A stretch of DNA of 64,000 nt, from contig CAZNLT010000007.1 in assembly GCA_964573705.1 (NCBI GenBank), positions 3,211-67,210 on the forward strand. The letters are read 5' to 3'. Source of the DNA: JAABSQ01 sp964573705 (GTDB taxonomy: Bacteria > Desulfobacterota > Desulfobacteria > Desulfobacterales > Desulfococcaceae). Numbering within the stretch: position 1 is the first letter of the stretch; every line of letters begins with the position of its first letter. A program made the translations under genes and the position numbers. Under the pieces are notes generated by a model. It had not been told where the DNA came from. It did no database searches and was given only the letters and a program-made list of their open reading frames with translations. This document shows, in pieces, positions 49,559-59,565 of this stretch.

Positions 49559-52500
49559 AATCCGTCGTCCGGTTTTCGCTTCGTCAGACCGTCTTCATCA
49601 ATGTGGTCTTCGTCATTCTGGTGCTGGCCGGCGGGTTCACCCTGTTCACCATTCCGGTGGAAAACATGCCCACGGTGGATATCGGCAAGGTCTTCATCAC
49701 CACGGTGTGGTACGGGGCATCGGCCGACGATGTGGAGCAGCTGGTCACCGCCGAAATCGAAGAGGCCCTGGACGAGCTCGACGACGTCGAGTATATCGAG
49801 TCGAACTCCTACCGGAATTTTTCATCGGTTCTGGTCAAGTTCAACGACGATGTCGACTACAAGGACCTCTACGACGAACTCCGGTTTTTATCCCTCAACA
49901 TCAAGGATCAGCTCCCGCCCGGCGCCGACGAACCCCTTTTCACCTACATCGACACCAAGGAGTGGCTGCCGGTGGTAGTGGTCAACCTCACCGGCGACCT
50001 GCCCCAGAAATCGCTCAAGCTTCTGGCGGATGAACTCAAGACCCGGCTGATCGACATCCCCGGGGTCCAGAACGTCTCTCTGGAAGGCGAATTCGAGCGA
50101 GAGTTTCATGTCTCGGTGGACCCGGCCCGGCTCCGCAAATACGGCATCACCTTCGCCCAGGCGGCCGACGCGGTGGCGGCGGCCAACACCAAGATCCCCA
50201 CCGGCCGGTTCCGCCAGGACCGCTCCGAGTACATGCTGGATGCGGGCCGGCGGCTTTCCTCCCAGCAGGAGGTCCTCGACATCATCGTCCGTCGGGACGG
50301 CGACGGCAATTTCATTCGGGTGGGGGACCTGGTCACCAGCGCCCGCATGAGCCACCGGGACCCGACCACCATTCCCTCGGTGAACGGCCACGACACCCTG
50401 CGTCTGCGGGTCCTCAAGGAGACCGGCGGCAACGCCATCGACATCTCGGAAGAGACCAAGACGATCTCCCGGGATTTTGCGAGGGCCCATGCCGACGAAG
50501 GCATCGGGGTGGTCTTCACCAACGACTCCACCATCGAGATCAACGATTCGGTCAACACCCTGGGCGGCAACCTGATCCTGGGGATGAGCCTGGTGACCCT
50601 CGTGCTCTGGCTCTCCCTGGGATTCCGCAACGCCCTGCTCACCGCCGTCGGGGTGCCCTTCGCGTTTCTGTGCTCCATCATCATCATGAATCTGGCCGGG
50701 GTCTCCCTCAACACCATCAGCCTTTTCGCTTTCGTGCTGGTGACCGGGATCATGGTGGACGACGCGGTCATCATCATGGAAAATGTCTTCCGCCATCTTC
50801 AGATGGGCAAATCCCGGCGGGATGCGGTGGTGGACGGCACCGCCGAGGTCTTTCTGCCGGTGGTCAGTTCCGCGATCACCACCATCCTGGCCTTCATCCC
50901 CATGCTGATCATGACCGGCTCCACCGGGGAGTTCTTCGCCCAGATCCCCAAGACGGTAACCTATGCCCTGATCGCGTCCCTGATCGAGGCGCTCTTCATC
51001 CTGCCGATTCATATCCTCGACTGGGGCCCCCGGGTCGAAACCCGGCGGGTGGTGACCGAAGAGGAAGATCCCTTTCACCATCTGAGAAAGGGGGTCTTCG
51101 CCCCGCTGTGGCGGACCTACCGGTTCATTCTGGAGCGGCTTCTGAACCATAAGATTCTGACCTTCGTCGGCATCGGCGGGCTGTTTCTGGCTTCGGTGGC
51201 GGTTCTGGCCCTCTCGGTCACCGGCATCATGCCGCTGATCAAGGTCAAGTTCTTTCCGGGCAACTATTTTCGGTACCATGTCACCATCGCCATGCCGGTG
51301 GGGACCCCCATCGAGGTGACCGATCGGGTGGTTCGGGACCTCTCCGGCCATATTATCGCTATGGGACCGGAAACCGCTCAATCCGCCTCGGGCAGCGCCG
51401 GGTTTTTCGAAGACCAGGACTATGCCCGGCATGAAGGGGGCCAGTACGGCCAGATCGTGGTCACCCTGCCCGAAAAGGAAATTCGGGATTTTCCGGACAA
51501 CCCGAATAATGACCCGATTCGGCACCTGGAATACATGCGCGACGCCCTGGCCCGCCATGTGGAAAAAACCTATGCGGATTCGGACCTGAAGCCGAGGGTG
51601 AAGGTGTTCGAAGAGGCCGACGGCCCGCCCACCGGAAAACCGGTCAACATTCGGGTGACCGCCGCCGCCATGGACCGGGCCGTTCAAGGCTCCGACGCCC
51701 TGCTGGGCTATATGCGAAGGGAACCCGAGATGGCGGACCTGATCGACCTGGACGACGACCGCCCCGAGATGCACCGGGTGGTCCGGTTTGTGCCCCGGCA
51801 GTCGGCGGTGTTCGAATACGGGCTTCAGCCCGATCAGGTGACCGGAATGGTGGCCGGGGCCCTCAATGGCCGGAGAGCGGGGCAATTCCGAAGCCTCGAC
51901 GAAGAGGTCGATCTTCTGGTGCGGCTGGCCCGGGAAGACGACCCGGCCAACGTGCAGGGCGCCGGGCTGGCATCCCCCCTGGATGTCTTGGGAGTCCCGG
52001 TGATCGAAGACCCGTCCGCCCCGGTCCTGCTTCGGGACCTGGTGGACGTGCAATACCTGGCCGAACCCAATGTCCGGACCCGGTACAAGGGCCGGCCCAC
52101 CGTGACCATCACCGCGGACATCAAACCCGGCTCCCCGCTCTCCCCGGCCCGGGTTCAGGTGCTGGTGGACCGCTTTTACGAATCCCACCGGAATCAGCTG
52201 GAAGGCGCCACCCTCTCCTACGGCGGGGAGTTCGATTCCACCAGCCGCTCCTATACCTCCCTCACCTTCGCCTTTTTCATCGCGGTGCTGGCCATCTACA
52301 TGGTCCTCTCCTCCCAGTTCAATGACTATTTTCAGCCCATGATGATCATCACCGCGGTGCCCTTCGCCCTGATCGGGGTGGTCATGGGCCTCTTTTTAAG
52401 CCGGACCACCTTCACCATCGGCTCCTTCATGGCCATCGTGGGACTGGCCGGGGTGGCGGTTAACGACTCCCTGCTCCTGATCGACTTCATGAACCAGCGG

Positions 52501-52851
52501 ATTCGCCGGGGCCGGCCGCTTCGGGATGCGGTCATCGAAGCCAGCGCGGCCCGAATGCGGCCGGTGCTGATCACCACCGTCACGACCATTCTGGGCCTTC
52601 TGCCCATGGCGATCGGAATCCCCCAGAAATCGATCTCCTGGGCCCCCATGGCCACCGCCTTCGTGGCGGGCCTTTCCAGCGCCACCATTCTGGCCCTGTT
52701 AGTGATTCCGGTGGAGTATGAAGCGGTGGAGCAGATCAAGCGTTTTTTCAGACGCAAGGGGTGGTTCCGGGGCGAAAGCAAAGGGGAGCCGCCGACACCG
52801 GAAAAGGCGGAAGAAGATTCAGCCCAAGAACCGGTCGCGGGAATGAACTGA
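49555..52851 (+). CDS. RND multidrug/heavy-metal efflux permease
   Basis: A 1098-residue inner-membrane proton antiporter with about 12 membrane helices and two large periplasmic loops. It is AcrB-like (HAE family): the helix-4 acidic region reads FAFVLVTGIMVDDAVIIMENV, the second half AIVGLAGVAVNDSLLLIDF, and the N-terminus VFINVVFVILVLAGGFTLF. The C-terminal ~45 residues are hydrophilic (EEDSAQEPVAGMN). No outer-membrane TolC partner is next to it, so it would use one encoded elsewhere. Translationally coupled to the adaptor. Substrate unknown. Confidence 0.94.
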   Translation: MKSVVRFSLRQTVFINVVFVILVLAGGFTLFTIPVENMPTVDIGKVFITTVWYGASADDVEQLVTAEIEEALDELDDVEYIESNSYRNFSSVLVKFNDDVDYKDLYDELRFLSLNIKDQLPPGADEPLFTYIDTKEWLPVVVVNLTGDLPQKSLKLLADELKTRLIDIPGVQNVSLEGEFEREFHVSVDPARLRKYGITFAQAADAVAAANTKIPTGRFRQDRSEYMLDAGRRLSSQQEVLDIIVRRDGDGNFIRVGDLVTSARMSHRDPTTIPSVNGHDTLRLRVLKETGGNAIDISEETKTISRDFARAHADEGIGVVFTNDSTIEINDSVNTLGGNLILGMSLVTLVLWLSLGFRNALLTAVGVPFAFLCSIIIMNLAGVSLNTISLFAFVLVTGIMVDDAVIIMENVFRHLQMGKSRRDAVVDGTAEVFLPVVSSAITTILAFIPMLIMTGSTGEFFAQIPKTVTYALIASLIEALFILPIHILDWGPRVETRRVVTEEEDPFHHLRKGVFAPLWRTYRFILERLLNHKILTFVGIGGLFLASVAVLALSVTGIMPLIKVKFFPGNYFRYHVTIAMPVGTPIEVTDRVVRDLSGHIIAMGPETAQSASGSAGFFEDQDYARHEGGQYGQIVVTLPEKEIRDFPDNPNNDPIRHLEYMRDALARHVEKTYADSDLKPRVKVFEEADGPPTGKPVNIRVTAAAMDRAVQGSDALLGYMRREPEMADLIDLDDDRPEMHRVVRFVPRQSAVFEYGLQPDQVTGMVAGALNGRRAGQFRSLDEEVDLLVRLAREDDPANVQGAGLASPLDVLGVPVIEDPSAPVLLRDLVDVQYLAEPNVRTRYKGRPTVTITADIKPGSPLSPARVQVLVDRFYESHRNQLEGATLSYGGEFDSTSRSYTSLTFAFFIAVLAIYMVLSSQFNDYFQPMMIITAVPFALIGVVMGLFLSRTTFTIGSFMAIVGLAGVAVNDSLLLIDFMNQRIRRGRPLRDAVIEASAARMRPVLITTVTTILGLLPMAIGIPQKSISWAPMATAFVAGLSSATILALLVIPVEYEAVEQIKRFFRRKGWFRGESKGEPPTPEKAEEDSAQEPVAGMN

Positions 52852-52970
52852 GAAAACCTGTCGGTTCTCGATCCGGAAGCGGAGACGTTTTGCCTCAAAT
52901 AGCAGCGGGCTCGGACCGACATGCCATCCCAAAGCATACCCTTAACAAGAACAACGAAGGAGGAATAGAG

Positions 52971-54017
52971 ATGGAAAACAAAAGCTCTTTTGCCGAGGCA
53001 CTGAATACAGGCGACATACTGGTGGCCGAAGGCTATATTTTTGAACTGGAAAGACGGGGCTATATCAAGGCCGGGCCGTTCGTGCCCGAGGTGGTGCTGG
53101 AGTACCCGGATGCGGTCAAACAGCTTCACCGGGAATTCTTGCGGGCCGGCTCCGATGTGATCGTGGCCTGTACCTATTACGCCCATCGGTCCAAGTTGAA
53201 GGCGATCGGCAAGGAAGACCGGCTGGAAAAACTGAATCTTCAGTCTATTGCGCTGGCCAGGGAAGTGGCGGATGAAAACGGGGCCTGGGTGGCCGCCAAT
53301 CTCTCCAACACCTGGGAGTACGATCACGCCGAACCCGAACAATCGGGAAAGGTCGTCAAAGCCATCTTTCAGGAGCAGATCGACTGGGCCAAGGCCGAAG
53401 GGGTCGATCTGGTCATCGCGGAAACCTTCAGCCATTTGGGAGAGGCGATGATCGCCCTAGAGGTGATCAAGGAGGCGGGCCTGCCGGCGGTGATCACCTA
53501 CACCACGGTCCACGAAAAAAGCTGCGACGGCTACACCTGGGAGGATGCCTGCCGCATCCTGGAAGAGAACGGGGCGGATGTGGTCGGCCTCAACTGCGGG
53601 CGGGGCCCGGAAACCATGAGGCCGATTCTGGAGCGGATTCGAAACACCGTGAAAGGAACCGTGGCGGCCCTGCCGGTGCCCTACCGCACCACCCCCGAAA
53701 CCCCCTGCTTTTTCGATCTCAGGCAGAAAGACGCCAAAAATGCGTTTCCGGTGGCCCTCGACCCGTTTCTGCTCGACCGATTCGAAACCGCGGAATTCGC
53801 CGTTCAGGCGAAAGACATGGGCATCCACTACATCGGATTGTGTTGCGGCGCCGGCCCTCACCATATCCGGGCCATGGCGGAAGCATTGGGCCGAAAAGTC
53901 CCGGCCAGCCCCTATTCCCCGGATCTCAGCCTGCATCCGGTCTTCGGGGAATCGACATCCAAGAAGCAGCATTATATCGAATGCCTCTACGGGCCGAATG
54001 TGGCCGAGGAATCCTGA
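52971..54017 (+). CDS. Betaine--homocysteine S-methyltransferase-like protein
   Basis: A 348-residue homocysteine S-methyltransferase family protein, (beta/alpha)8 barrel. It starts LNTGDILVAEGYIFELERRGYI, and the zinc-binding cysteines are seen as GLNCGRGPE and GLCCGAGPHHIRAMAEALG. The family moves a methyl group from a donor (betaine, S-methylmethionine or methylated thiols) to homocysteine. The C-terminal tail (HPVFGESTSKKQHYIECLYG) agrees with BHMT-like length. ATG at 52971 follows GAAGGAGGAATAGAG. Donor cannot be told; it could also serve methanethiol or betaine catabolism. Confidence 0.85.
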   Translation: MENKSSFAEALNTGDILVAEGYIFELERRGYIKAGPFVPEVVLEYPDAVKQLHREFLRAGSDVIVACTYYAHRSKLKAIGKEDRLEKLNLQSIALAREVADENGAWVAANLSNTWEYDHAEPEQSGKVVKAIFQEQIDWAKAEGVDLVIAETFSHLGEAMIALEVIKEAGLPAVITYTTVHEKSCDGYTWEDACRILEENGADVVGLNCGRGPETMRPILERIRNTVKGTVAALPVPYRTTPETPCFFDLRQKDAKNAFPVALDPFLLDRFETAEFAVQAKDMGIHYIGLCCGAGPHHIRAMAEALGRKVPASPYSPDLSLHPVFGESTSKKQHYIECLYGPNVAEES

Positions 54018-54248
54018 ATTCAAATCAAACCCCGAGTCCCTTTCAAAGCCCTTCGGAGGTCCTGCCGGGCATGCGCGCGGAACCGGGCCTTTTTTGAAGC
54101 AGGTGCGCCGATCATTCGCAAACGCTTTACAAGTCGGGCGAAAAATGGCAAGGAGTGTTAAAAAGTGCCTTGCGAGAAGAAAACCATCCATGATGCGTAT
54201 GGATTCAATGGAAGGATGTCCTTTGGCCGATTCTAAACAGACAGTGCA

Positions 54249-57200
54249 ATGAACACTCGCATCCTCATCGTGGACAAGCATCCCCGGGCCGCCGATCGTT
54301 TTCAGGCCATTTTTTCGGATATTCTGATATCAGAGGCGGGCCCCGGGGAAGAGTCGCCGCCCCTGCTGCGGGTATTTCCGGATATTCCGGCCCTGGTAAG
54401 CGCCTTTCGGAACGACTATGATGACGGGCGCAAAACGCCTCTGTGCATTCTCAATCCGCCCATCGAGGGCGCCGAGGATCCGGCGGTGGTGGAGGCTCTG
54501 CACGATATCGATCCGGATACCGAACTGCTTCTGATTTCCGATACCCCCGAGACCGATTCAGCGCCGTTGGACGCCCCGCCTTCACGGGTTCACCGGATCG
54601 GGCGTCCCGCCGACTCCACCCAGCTTCGCACCCTGGTGATCGAACTGCTTCGCAATTGGAACGAACGCCACCAGCTTCAGGATAAGATTCAGCATCTGCA
54701 GATCGCGTTGGAGGGCGCCGGCATCGGGTTGTGGGACCGGAACGTGCAAACCGGGGTTCAGACCCTCAGTCCTCAAGGGGCGCAGATGCTCGGCTATCCG
54801 CCGGATGAACTCGAACCCCGGCTTGAGGCATGGGAGGCACTGATACACCCGGAAGACCTCGACCTCACCCGCAAACGGATGGAGGCCCATTTCGCATGGG
54901 AAACCCCCTACTATGAAGCGGAGTACCGGGTGCGCACCCGGTCCGGCGACTGGAAATGGATACTCGCCCGGGGGCAGGTGATGGAGTGGGATGCCGACGG
55001 CCAGGTGCTGCGGGTGGCCGGCACCTACATGGACATCAGCGACCGAAAGGAATTCGAGCAGGAACTGAGGCACCAGCGGGCCCTGCTCTACTCTCTGATC
55101 GATTCCATTCCCGACCTGATCTTCTACAAGGATGTGGAGGGCGCCTATATCGGCTGCAACCCGGCCTTCGGCGCCTTTACCGGGGTCCATTGGCGGGAAA
55201 TTCAGGGAAAGACCGATCACGATCTCTTCCCCCGGAATCTGGCCGATTTTTTCCGGGAGCAGGACCGGCTCATGCTGGCCTCCGAAGGCCCGCGCAGCAA
55301 TGAGGAATGGGTCGGCTATCCCGACGGCCGCCAGGTGCTGCTGGACACCCTCAAAACCCCGTTTCACGGTCCCGACGGGGAGATTCTGGGGATCGTCGGG
55401 GTCAGCCGGGACATCACCGAGCGAAAAAGCATGGAGGAGGAGCTTCAGAAGGCCAAGGAGATGGCCGAGGCGGCCAATCAGGCCAAGAGCGAATTTCTGG
55501 CCAGCATGAGCCATGAAATCCGCACCCCCATGAGCGGCATCATCGGAATGGTGGATCTGCTTCAGCAATCCCGGCTCAACCGGGATCAACGAGGTTACCT
55601 GGATATCATTCAGAAGAGCGCCGATTCCCTGTTGGCGATCATCAACGACATCCTGGACATCTCCAAGATCGAAGCCGGTAAGGTGGAGCTGGAAACACTG
55701 GACTTCGATCTGCGCACCACCCTGGAGGACATGAGCGATCTGATGGCGGTCAAGGCCGAGGAAAAGGGGATTCTCTTCACCTGCCTGATCGACCATTCGG
55801 TCCCTTCTCTGCTGCGGGGGGACCCCGGCCGTCTGCGCCAGATTCTGATCAATCTCATCGGCAATGCCATCAAATTCACGGAGCAGGGAGAGGTGCTGCT
55901 CCATGTTGAGCTGGAGAAACAGTCCACCTATCGCGCGGTTCTCGAATTCTCCATTCGGGACACCGGGATCGGCATTCCTTCCGACAAGCTCGACCGGATT
56001 TTTAACAAATTCACCCAGCTGGACATGTCCACCACCCGCCAGTACGGCGGCACCGGGTTGGGGCTGGCCATCGCCCGCCAACTCACCGAAATGATGGGGG
56101 GCCGCATGAAGGTGGAAAGCCGGGAGGGAGAAGGCGCCACCTTTCGGTTTTCGGTGGTCCTTGAGAAGCAGCCGGAGGCGGAACAGCGCGAACCGGTGAT
56201 ATTCGAAGACCTCCAAACACTGCGAATTCTGTTCGTGGACGACAACTCCACCAACCGGCTAGTGCTTCGGGAACAGCTTCTGATCCTCGGATGCCGGTTC
56301 GAGGAGGCCTCCGGCGGCGCCATGGCCCTGGAGCTGCTCCGGTCCGCAGCCGCGGCCGGGACCCCCTTCGACATCGCCATTCTGGATCAGGAGCTGCCCA
56401 GGATGGACGGGGTCACCCTGGGCAAGCAGATCAAGGCCGATCCGGATCTTCGGGGCATTCGGCTGATCATGATGACCTCCATCGGCAATCGGGGGGATGT
56501 CAGCCGCATGGAGGCCATCGGCTTCGCCGCCTATCTGGTGAAGCCGGTGAGACAATCCCGGCTCCTGGAATGTCTGCGGGCGGTGGGGGCCGCCGACCCG
56601 GAGGCCCGGCCGGCCCCCGGCATCATCACCCGCCACACCCTGTCCGAGAACCGAAAGCGGCACGGACGGATTCTGCTGGTGGAAGACAACGAAACCATTC
56701 AGCTGGTCAGCATGGAGATGCTCAAGCAGTGGGGATACCAGGCGGACCTGGCCGAAAACGGGGCCGAAGCGGTGCGGGCGTTGGAGACCCGGAACTACCA
56801 TCTGGTGCTCATGGATGTGGAAATGCCGGTGATGGACGGCTATGAGGCTACCCGCCGCATTCGGGCCGAGGATTCCACGGTGCTGGACCGGAACCTCCCC
56901 ATCATCGCCATGACCGCCCACGCCATGAAGCGGGACCTGGACCTCTGCCTCACGGTGGGCATGAACGATTACATGACCAAACCGATCCGCTACAACGATC
57001 TGGCGGTGATTCTGGAAAAATACCTGTCCCGCAACCCGGAGCTTTCGGAATCCGGGCCCACCGGCAAGATCGTCTTCGATGAAACCGACATCTCCGACCG
57101 GTTGGACGGCAACCAGAAACTGATTCGAATGCTGCTGGCCGAATTCGTCAAAAACACGCCGGGCCGCATCGACGCCCTTCGCCGGGCCTTTCGAGAAAAG

Positions 57201-57758
57201 GAGGCCGATCAGATTCGAATCCTGGGCCACACCCTCAAGGGATCTTCGGCCACCGCCGGGGCCCCGGGCATGCAGGCCCTGGCCTCACAGATCGAATCCG
57301 CAGGCAAATCCAAAGCCTTTCACGCCCTTTCTCCCCTGATCGAGAAACTGGCGGCCGAATTCGTGAAGCTGAAGCGAATCCTTTCAGAGGCGGGCTTGAT
57401 TCAGGACCCCGGGGCATCGGAGCGGACCCCGGTGGACATCTCGGCGGCCCTTCAGAATATGGAAGGCAACCGGCGTCTGCTCAAGGAATGTCTGAATGAT
57501 TTTTCCAGGAATTGTTTGGGGATGCTCGCCGACATTCGGGCCTCCATCGAGGCAGATGATCCCATCCATCTGAGAAAGGCGGTCCATCGACTCAAGGGCG
57601 CCCTGGTCTATCTGGCCGCCGAACCGGCCGGGGATATCGCCTCGCGACTGGAAGCCCAGGCATCGGCCAGGGATCTGGTCGGGGCGCGGCAGACCGCATC
57701 GGAACTGGTTCGGGCCTGCGAAACCCTGCGGTCTTTCGCCGCCACCTTTTCCGAATAA
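54249..57758 (+). CDS. Hybrid histidine kinase with pseudo-receiver, PAS, two receivers and two HPt domains
   Basis: A 1169-residue soluble phosphorelay protein. Residues 1-135 look like a receiver (RILIVDKHP) but the phospho-Asp is Asn69 (CILNPP), so it is probably inactive. PAS 1 ~145-265 and PAS 2 ~275-395; HisKA with SHEIRTPMSG (His422); HATPase with NLIGNAIKF and GTGLGLAIA; receiver REC1 (~657-780, Asp713 in AILDQELPRMDG); REC2 (~806-930, Asp856 in LMDVEMPVMDG); HPt1 (~945-1045, His994 in GHTLKGSSA); HPt2 (~1065-1160, His1113 in VHRLKGAL). No membrane segment. Two receivers plus two HPt suggest a branched relay. Output partner not in window. Confidence 0.93.
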   Translation: MNTRILIVDKHPRAADRFQAIFSDILISEAGPGEESPPLLRVFPDIPALVSAFRNDYDDGRKTPLCILNPPIEGAEDPAVVEALHDIDPDTELLLISDTPETDSAPLDAPPSRVHRIGRPADSTQLRTLVIELLRNWNERHQLQDKIQHLQIALEGAGIGLWDRNVQTGVQTLSPQGAQMLGYPPDELEPRLEAWEALIHPEDLDLTRKRMEAHFAWETPYYEAEYRVRTRSGDWKWILARGQVMEWDADGQVLRVAGTYMDISDRKEFEQELRHQRALLYSLIDSIPDLIFYKDVEGAYIGCNPAFGAFTGVHWREIQGKTDHDLFPRNLADFFREQDRLMLASEGPRSNEEWVGYPDGRQVLLDTLKTPFHGPDGEILGIVGVSRDITERKSMEEELQKAKEMAEAANQAKSEFLASMSHEIRTPMSGIIGMVDLLQQSRLNRDQRGYLDIIQKSADSLLAIINDILDISKIEAGKVELETLDFDLRTTLEDMSDLMAVKAEEKGILFTCLIDHSVPSLLRGDPGRLRQILINLIGNAIKFTEQGEVLLHVELEKQSTYRAVLEFSIRDTGIGIPSDKLDRIFNKFTQLDMSTTRQYGGTGLGLAIARQLTEMMGGRMKVESREGEGATFRFSVVLEKQPEAEQREPVIFEDLQTLRILFVDDNSTNRLVLREQLLILGCRFEEASGGAMALELLRSAAAAGTPFDIAILDQELPRMDGVTLGKQIKADPDLRGIRLIMMTSIGNRGDVSRMEAIGFAAYLVKPVRQSRLLECLRAVGAADPEARPAPGIITRHTLSENRKRHGRILLVEDNETIQLVSMEMLKQWGYQADLAENGAEAVRALETRNYHLVLMDVEMPVMDGYEATRRIRAEDSTVLDRNLPIIAMTAHAMKRDLDLCLTVGMNDYMTKPIRYNDLAVILEKYLSRNPELSESGPTGKIVFDETDISDRLDGNQKLIRMLLAEFVKNTPGRIDALRRAFREKEADQIRILGHTLKGSSATAGAPGMQALASQIESAGKSKAFHALSPLIEKLAAEFVKLKRILSEAGLIQDPGASERTPVDISAALQNMEGNRRLLKECLNDFSRNCLGMLADIRASIEADDPIHLRKAVHRLKGALVYLAAEPAGDIASRLEAQASARDLVGARQTASELVRACETLRSFAATFSE

Positions 57759-57813
57759 GCGCTGCTTCGACGAGCCATTCGGTTCAGGGGTACGGTCCGG
57801 GGCCATCAAAATC

Positions 57814-58242
57814 TCAGTTTTGAAATCGGCGCCGAATCCGGGTTCGATCTTCCGGAGACAGCCGATCCCAGTTCTCCAGCTGTCTGCGGATCGCCTCCCG
57901 CTCACCGGGCGGCAGCCGCTGCCACTGGTTGAACCGCTGCTGATAGAGTTCCCGGGCCTCGGGCGGCATTCGCTTCAGCTGCTCCATCTTTCGGCGAAGG
58001 GCTCTGCGCTGCTCCGGGTCCAGAGACCGCCACTCCTCCAACTTCCGCTGAAGCCGGGCTTTTTCCTCCGGAGAGAGGTCCTGATATTGGTCCAACCGGC
58101 CCGCCGATCCGTTTCGGGCCAGGCGGCAGATCAGGTCCATCTCCTCCTCCAGGGACAGGGACCCGCCCAGGGCCGCGGCAGGCATCCACCACAGGATCGC
58201 CAGAAAGGCGGCCGACAGGCCCCAGGGTCCGATCCGCTTCAT
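57814..58242 (-). CDS. Exported DUF3106-type protein
   Basis: A 142-residue protein with a signal peptide (AILWWMPAAALGG), then repeated helices of the form LSPEEKARLQRKLEEWRSL / LDPEQRRALRRKMEQLKRM / LPPGEREAIRRQLENWDRL / LSPEDRTRIRRRFQN. That is the four-fold DUF3106 pattern. Function unknown; such proteins are often encoded next to ECF sigma operons. Start ATG lies 1 bp after the anti-sigma stop, so it is the third gene of that operon. Charged, highly helical, periplasmic. Confidence 0.85.
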   Translation of the reverse strand: MKRIGPWGLSAAFLAILWWMPAAALGGSLSLEEEMDLICRLARNGSAGRLDQYQDLSPEEKARLQRKLEEWRSLDPEQRRALRRKMEQLKRMPPEARELYQQRFNQWQRLPPGEREAIRRQLENWDRLSPEDRTRIRRRFQN

Positions 58243-58243
58243 G

Positions 58244-58828
58244 CTACACCTCGATCCTTTTCATCCGGTACTCCCGCGCGGCCCCGCGCCGATGCGGGTC
58301 TTCCGTCTTTTCCAAATAATCGTATTCCCGTTGGTCCACCACCTGCACCAACTTTTCCATGGTGTCCATCTCCTCCAGAAGATCGAGGTTGCGAATCACC
58401 TCATAATCCTCCTGAAGCAGGGTCTGCTCCGTCCGGCTGAGGCGGATGCCCGTCGAAACCGGGGACCCCCCGAAGTCGAATCGAATCCCGCCCCAGACCA
58501 GCAGCAGAAGGGCCAGGCCCGTGGCCGCCAAAGTCGGAAACGGGGTTCTCGACCCGAGCCCGAGCCGCTGCCGCCAGCCGCCCCGGTCTCCATTTCTTCG
58601 AAGGGTGTCGGTAATGGAGCGGGTCATGGCCTCGGCCGCAGCGGGCGCGAGTTCCGCCCCGGGCGCTCCCTCCCGGGCCGCATCCAATATCCGGCCCATG
58701 CGGCTTCGCTCCTGACGGCAGGCGGGGCAGGCCGCCAGATGGCGCCGCAGACGGGACCGAAGGCCCGGGCTCAGATCTTGGTAGAGGTCCATCCATATGA
58801 TTTCCTGATATTCGGCACATGCCTTCAT
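58244..58828 (-). CDS. Zinc-finger anti-sigma factor
   Basis: A 194-residue protein. The N-terminal ZAS-like zinc finger is RRHLAACPACRQE (H-x3-C-x2-C), which binds and inhibits the sigma factor; a linker follows, one membrane segment at about 107-127 (ATGLALLLLVWGGI), and a periplasmic tail. The start ATG overlaps the sigma stop as ATGA, the usual coupling. Signals released through it probably involve cell-envelope state or metals. Confidence 0.87.
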   Translation of the reverse strand: MKACAEYQEIIWMDLYQDLSPGLRSRLRRHLAACPACRQERSRMGRILDAAREGAPGAELAPAAAEAMTRSITDTLRRNGDRGGWRQRLGLGSRTPFPTLAATGLALLLLVWGGIRFDFGGSPVSTGIRLSRTEQTLLQEDYEVIRNLDLLEEMDTMEKLVQVVDQREYDYLEKTEDPHRRGAAREYRMKRIEV

Positions 58829-59481
58829 GTGTCTTCCTCCTCCGTCTCCACCCAATCCTTCAGGGTTTCCCGCAGGCGGCGGGTCGCCCGGAACAGGTGA
58901 GATTTGACCGTGCCTTCCGCCGCGCCCATGACCGCCGCGATCTCTCGGATCGTCATTCCGTGAAGCACCTTGAGCTGAAAAGCGGTCTGCTGCTTCTCCG
59001 GAAGCGATCCCACGGCCCGCTTGACCTCTCCGGCCAGCTGTTTGCCGCTGAGCATCGCCAGCGGGTCCGAGTCGGCGCCGGTATCCGGTGGCTCCTCGGC
59101 CGAAGATACCGCCTCTTCACCATTCGACCGCCCCCACCGCCAGGGAAGGAATCGGCGCTCCCGTCGAATCCGCCGGCGCCGGCCGTCCAGGCAGGTATTG
59201 ACCAGAATCCGGTAGAACCAAGTGTAAAAAGCGGCATTTCCCTGAAAGGAATCAAGCTTTCGAAAGGCTTTCAGAAAGGCCTCCTGGGTCATGTCCCAGG
59301 CTTCCTCCCGATCGCCGTCGGTCATGGTCAGTGCGATAGCGTATGCCTTGTCCTGATGCCGCCGCACCAGTACCTCGGCGGCCCAGCCGGCGCCTTCCTT
59401 GAGTCGAACGACCAGTGTTTCATCGGTCGGTTCGACCGAGTCTTGGATAGCGGCAGCGGGCCGGTCAACCGGTTGCATCAT
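58825..59481 (-). CDS. ECF-type RNA polymerase sigma factor
   Basis: A 218-residue sigma-70 family factor. Region 2 (VRRHQDKAYAIALTMTDGDREEAWDMTQEAFLKAFRKLDSF) and region 4 (LPEKQQTAFQLKVLHGMTIREIAAVMGAAEGTVKSHLFRATRRLRE) are complete; a variable linker holds GADSDPLAM. Followed by the anti-sigma gene overlapping by 4 bp. Start ATG at 59481 without a strong ribosome-binding site. Its regulon may include the basic secreted protein at 59566 and the DUF3106 protein. Confidence 0.93.
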   Translation of the reverse strand: MMQPVDRPAAAIQDSVEPTDETLVVRLKEGAGWAAEVLVRRHQDKAYAIALTMTDGDREEAWDMTQEAFLKAFRKLDSFQGNAAFYTWFYRILVNTCLDGRRRRIRRERRFLPWRWGRSNGEEAVSSAEEPPDTGADSDPLAMLSGKQLAGEVKRAVGSLPEKQQTAFQLKVLHGMTIREIAAVMGAAEGTVKSHLFRATRRLRETLKDWVETEEEDT

Positions 59482-59516
59482 GGCTCATTCGGGGTTCTGT
59501 GTTCACCGAAAGTCGC

Positions 59517-59558
59517 CCCGCCGAACCCGCGGGCCGAAAATGCCGCGGGTTCGGCGGG
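59517..59558. terminator. Large GC hairpin between secreted-protein gene and sigma gene
   Basis: A perfect 16-bp stem (59517-59532 with 59543-59558) and 10-nt loop, 8 bp after the stop of the secreted-protein gene at 59566. It can end that transcript or limit read-through into the sigma gene. T-run is short (GACTTTC). Confidence 0.65.
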
Positions 59559-59565
59559 CATCGGA

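Noticed and set aside
49888..52188. 766-residue minus-strand frame inside the RND permease
   Set aside because: Shadow of a GC-rich gene; composition dominated by Gly, His, Asp and Arg; no motif.
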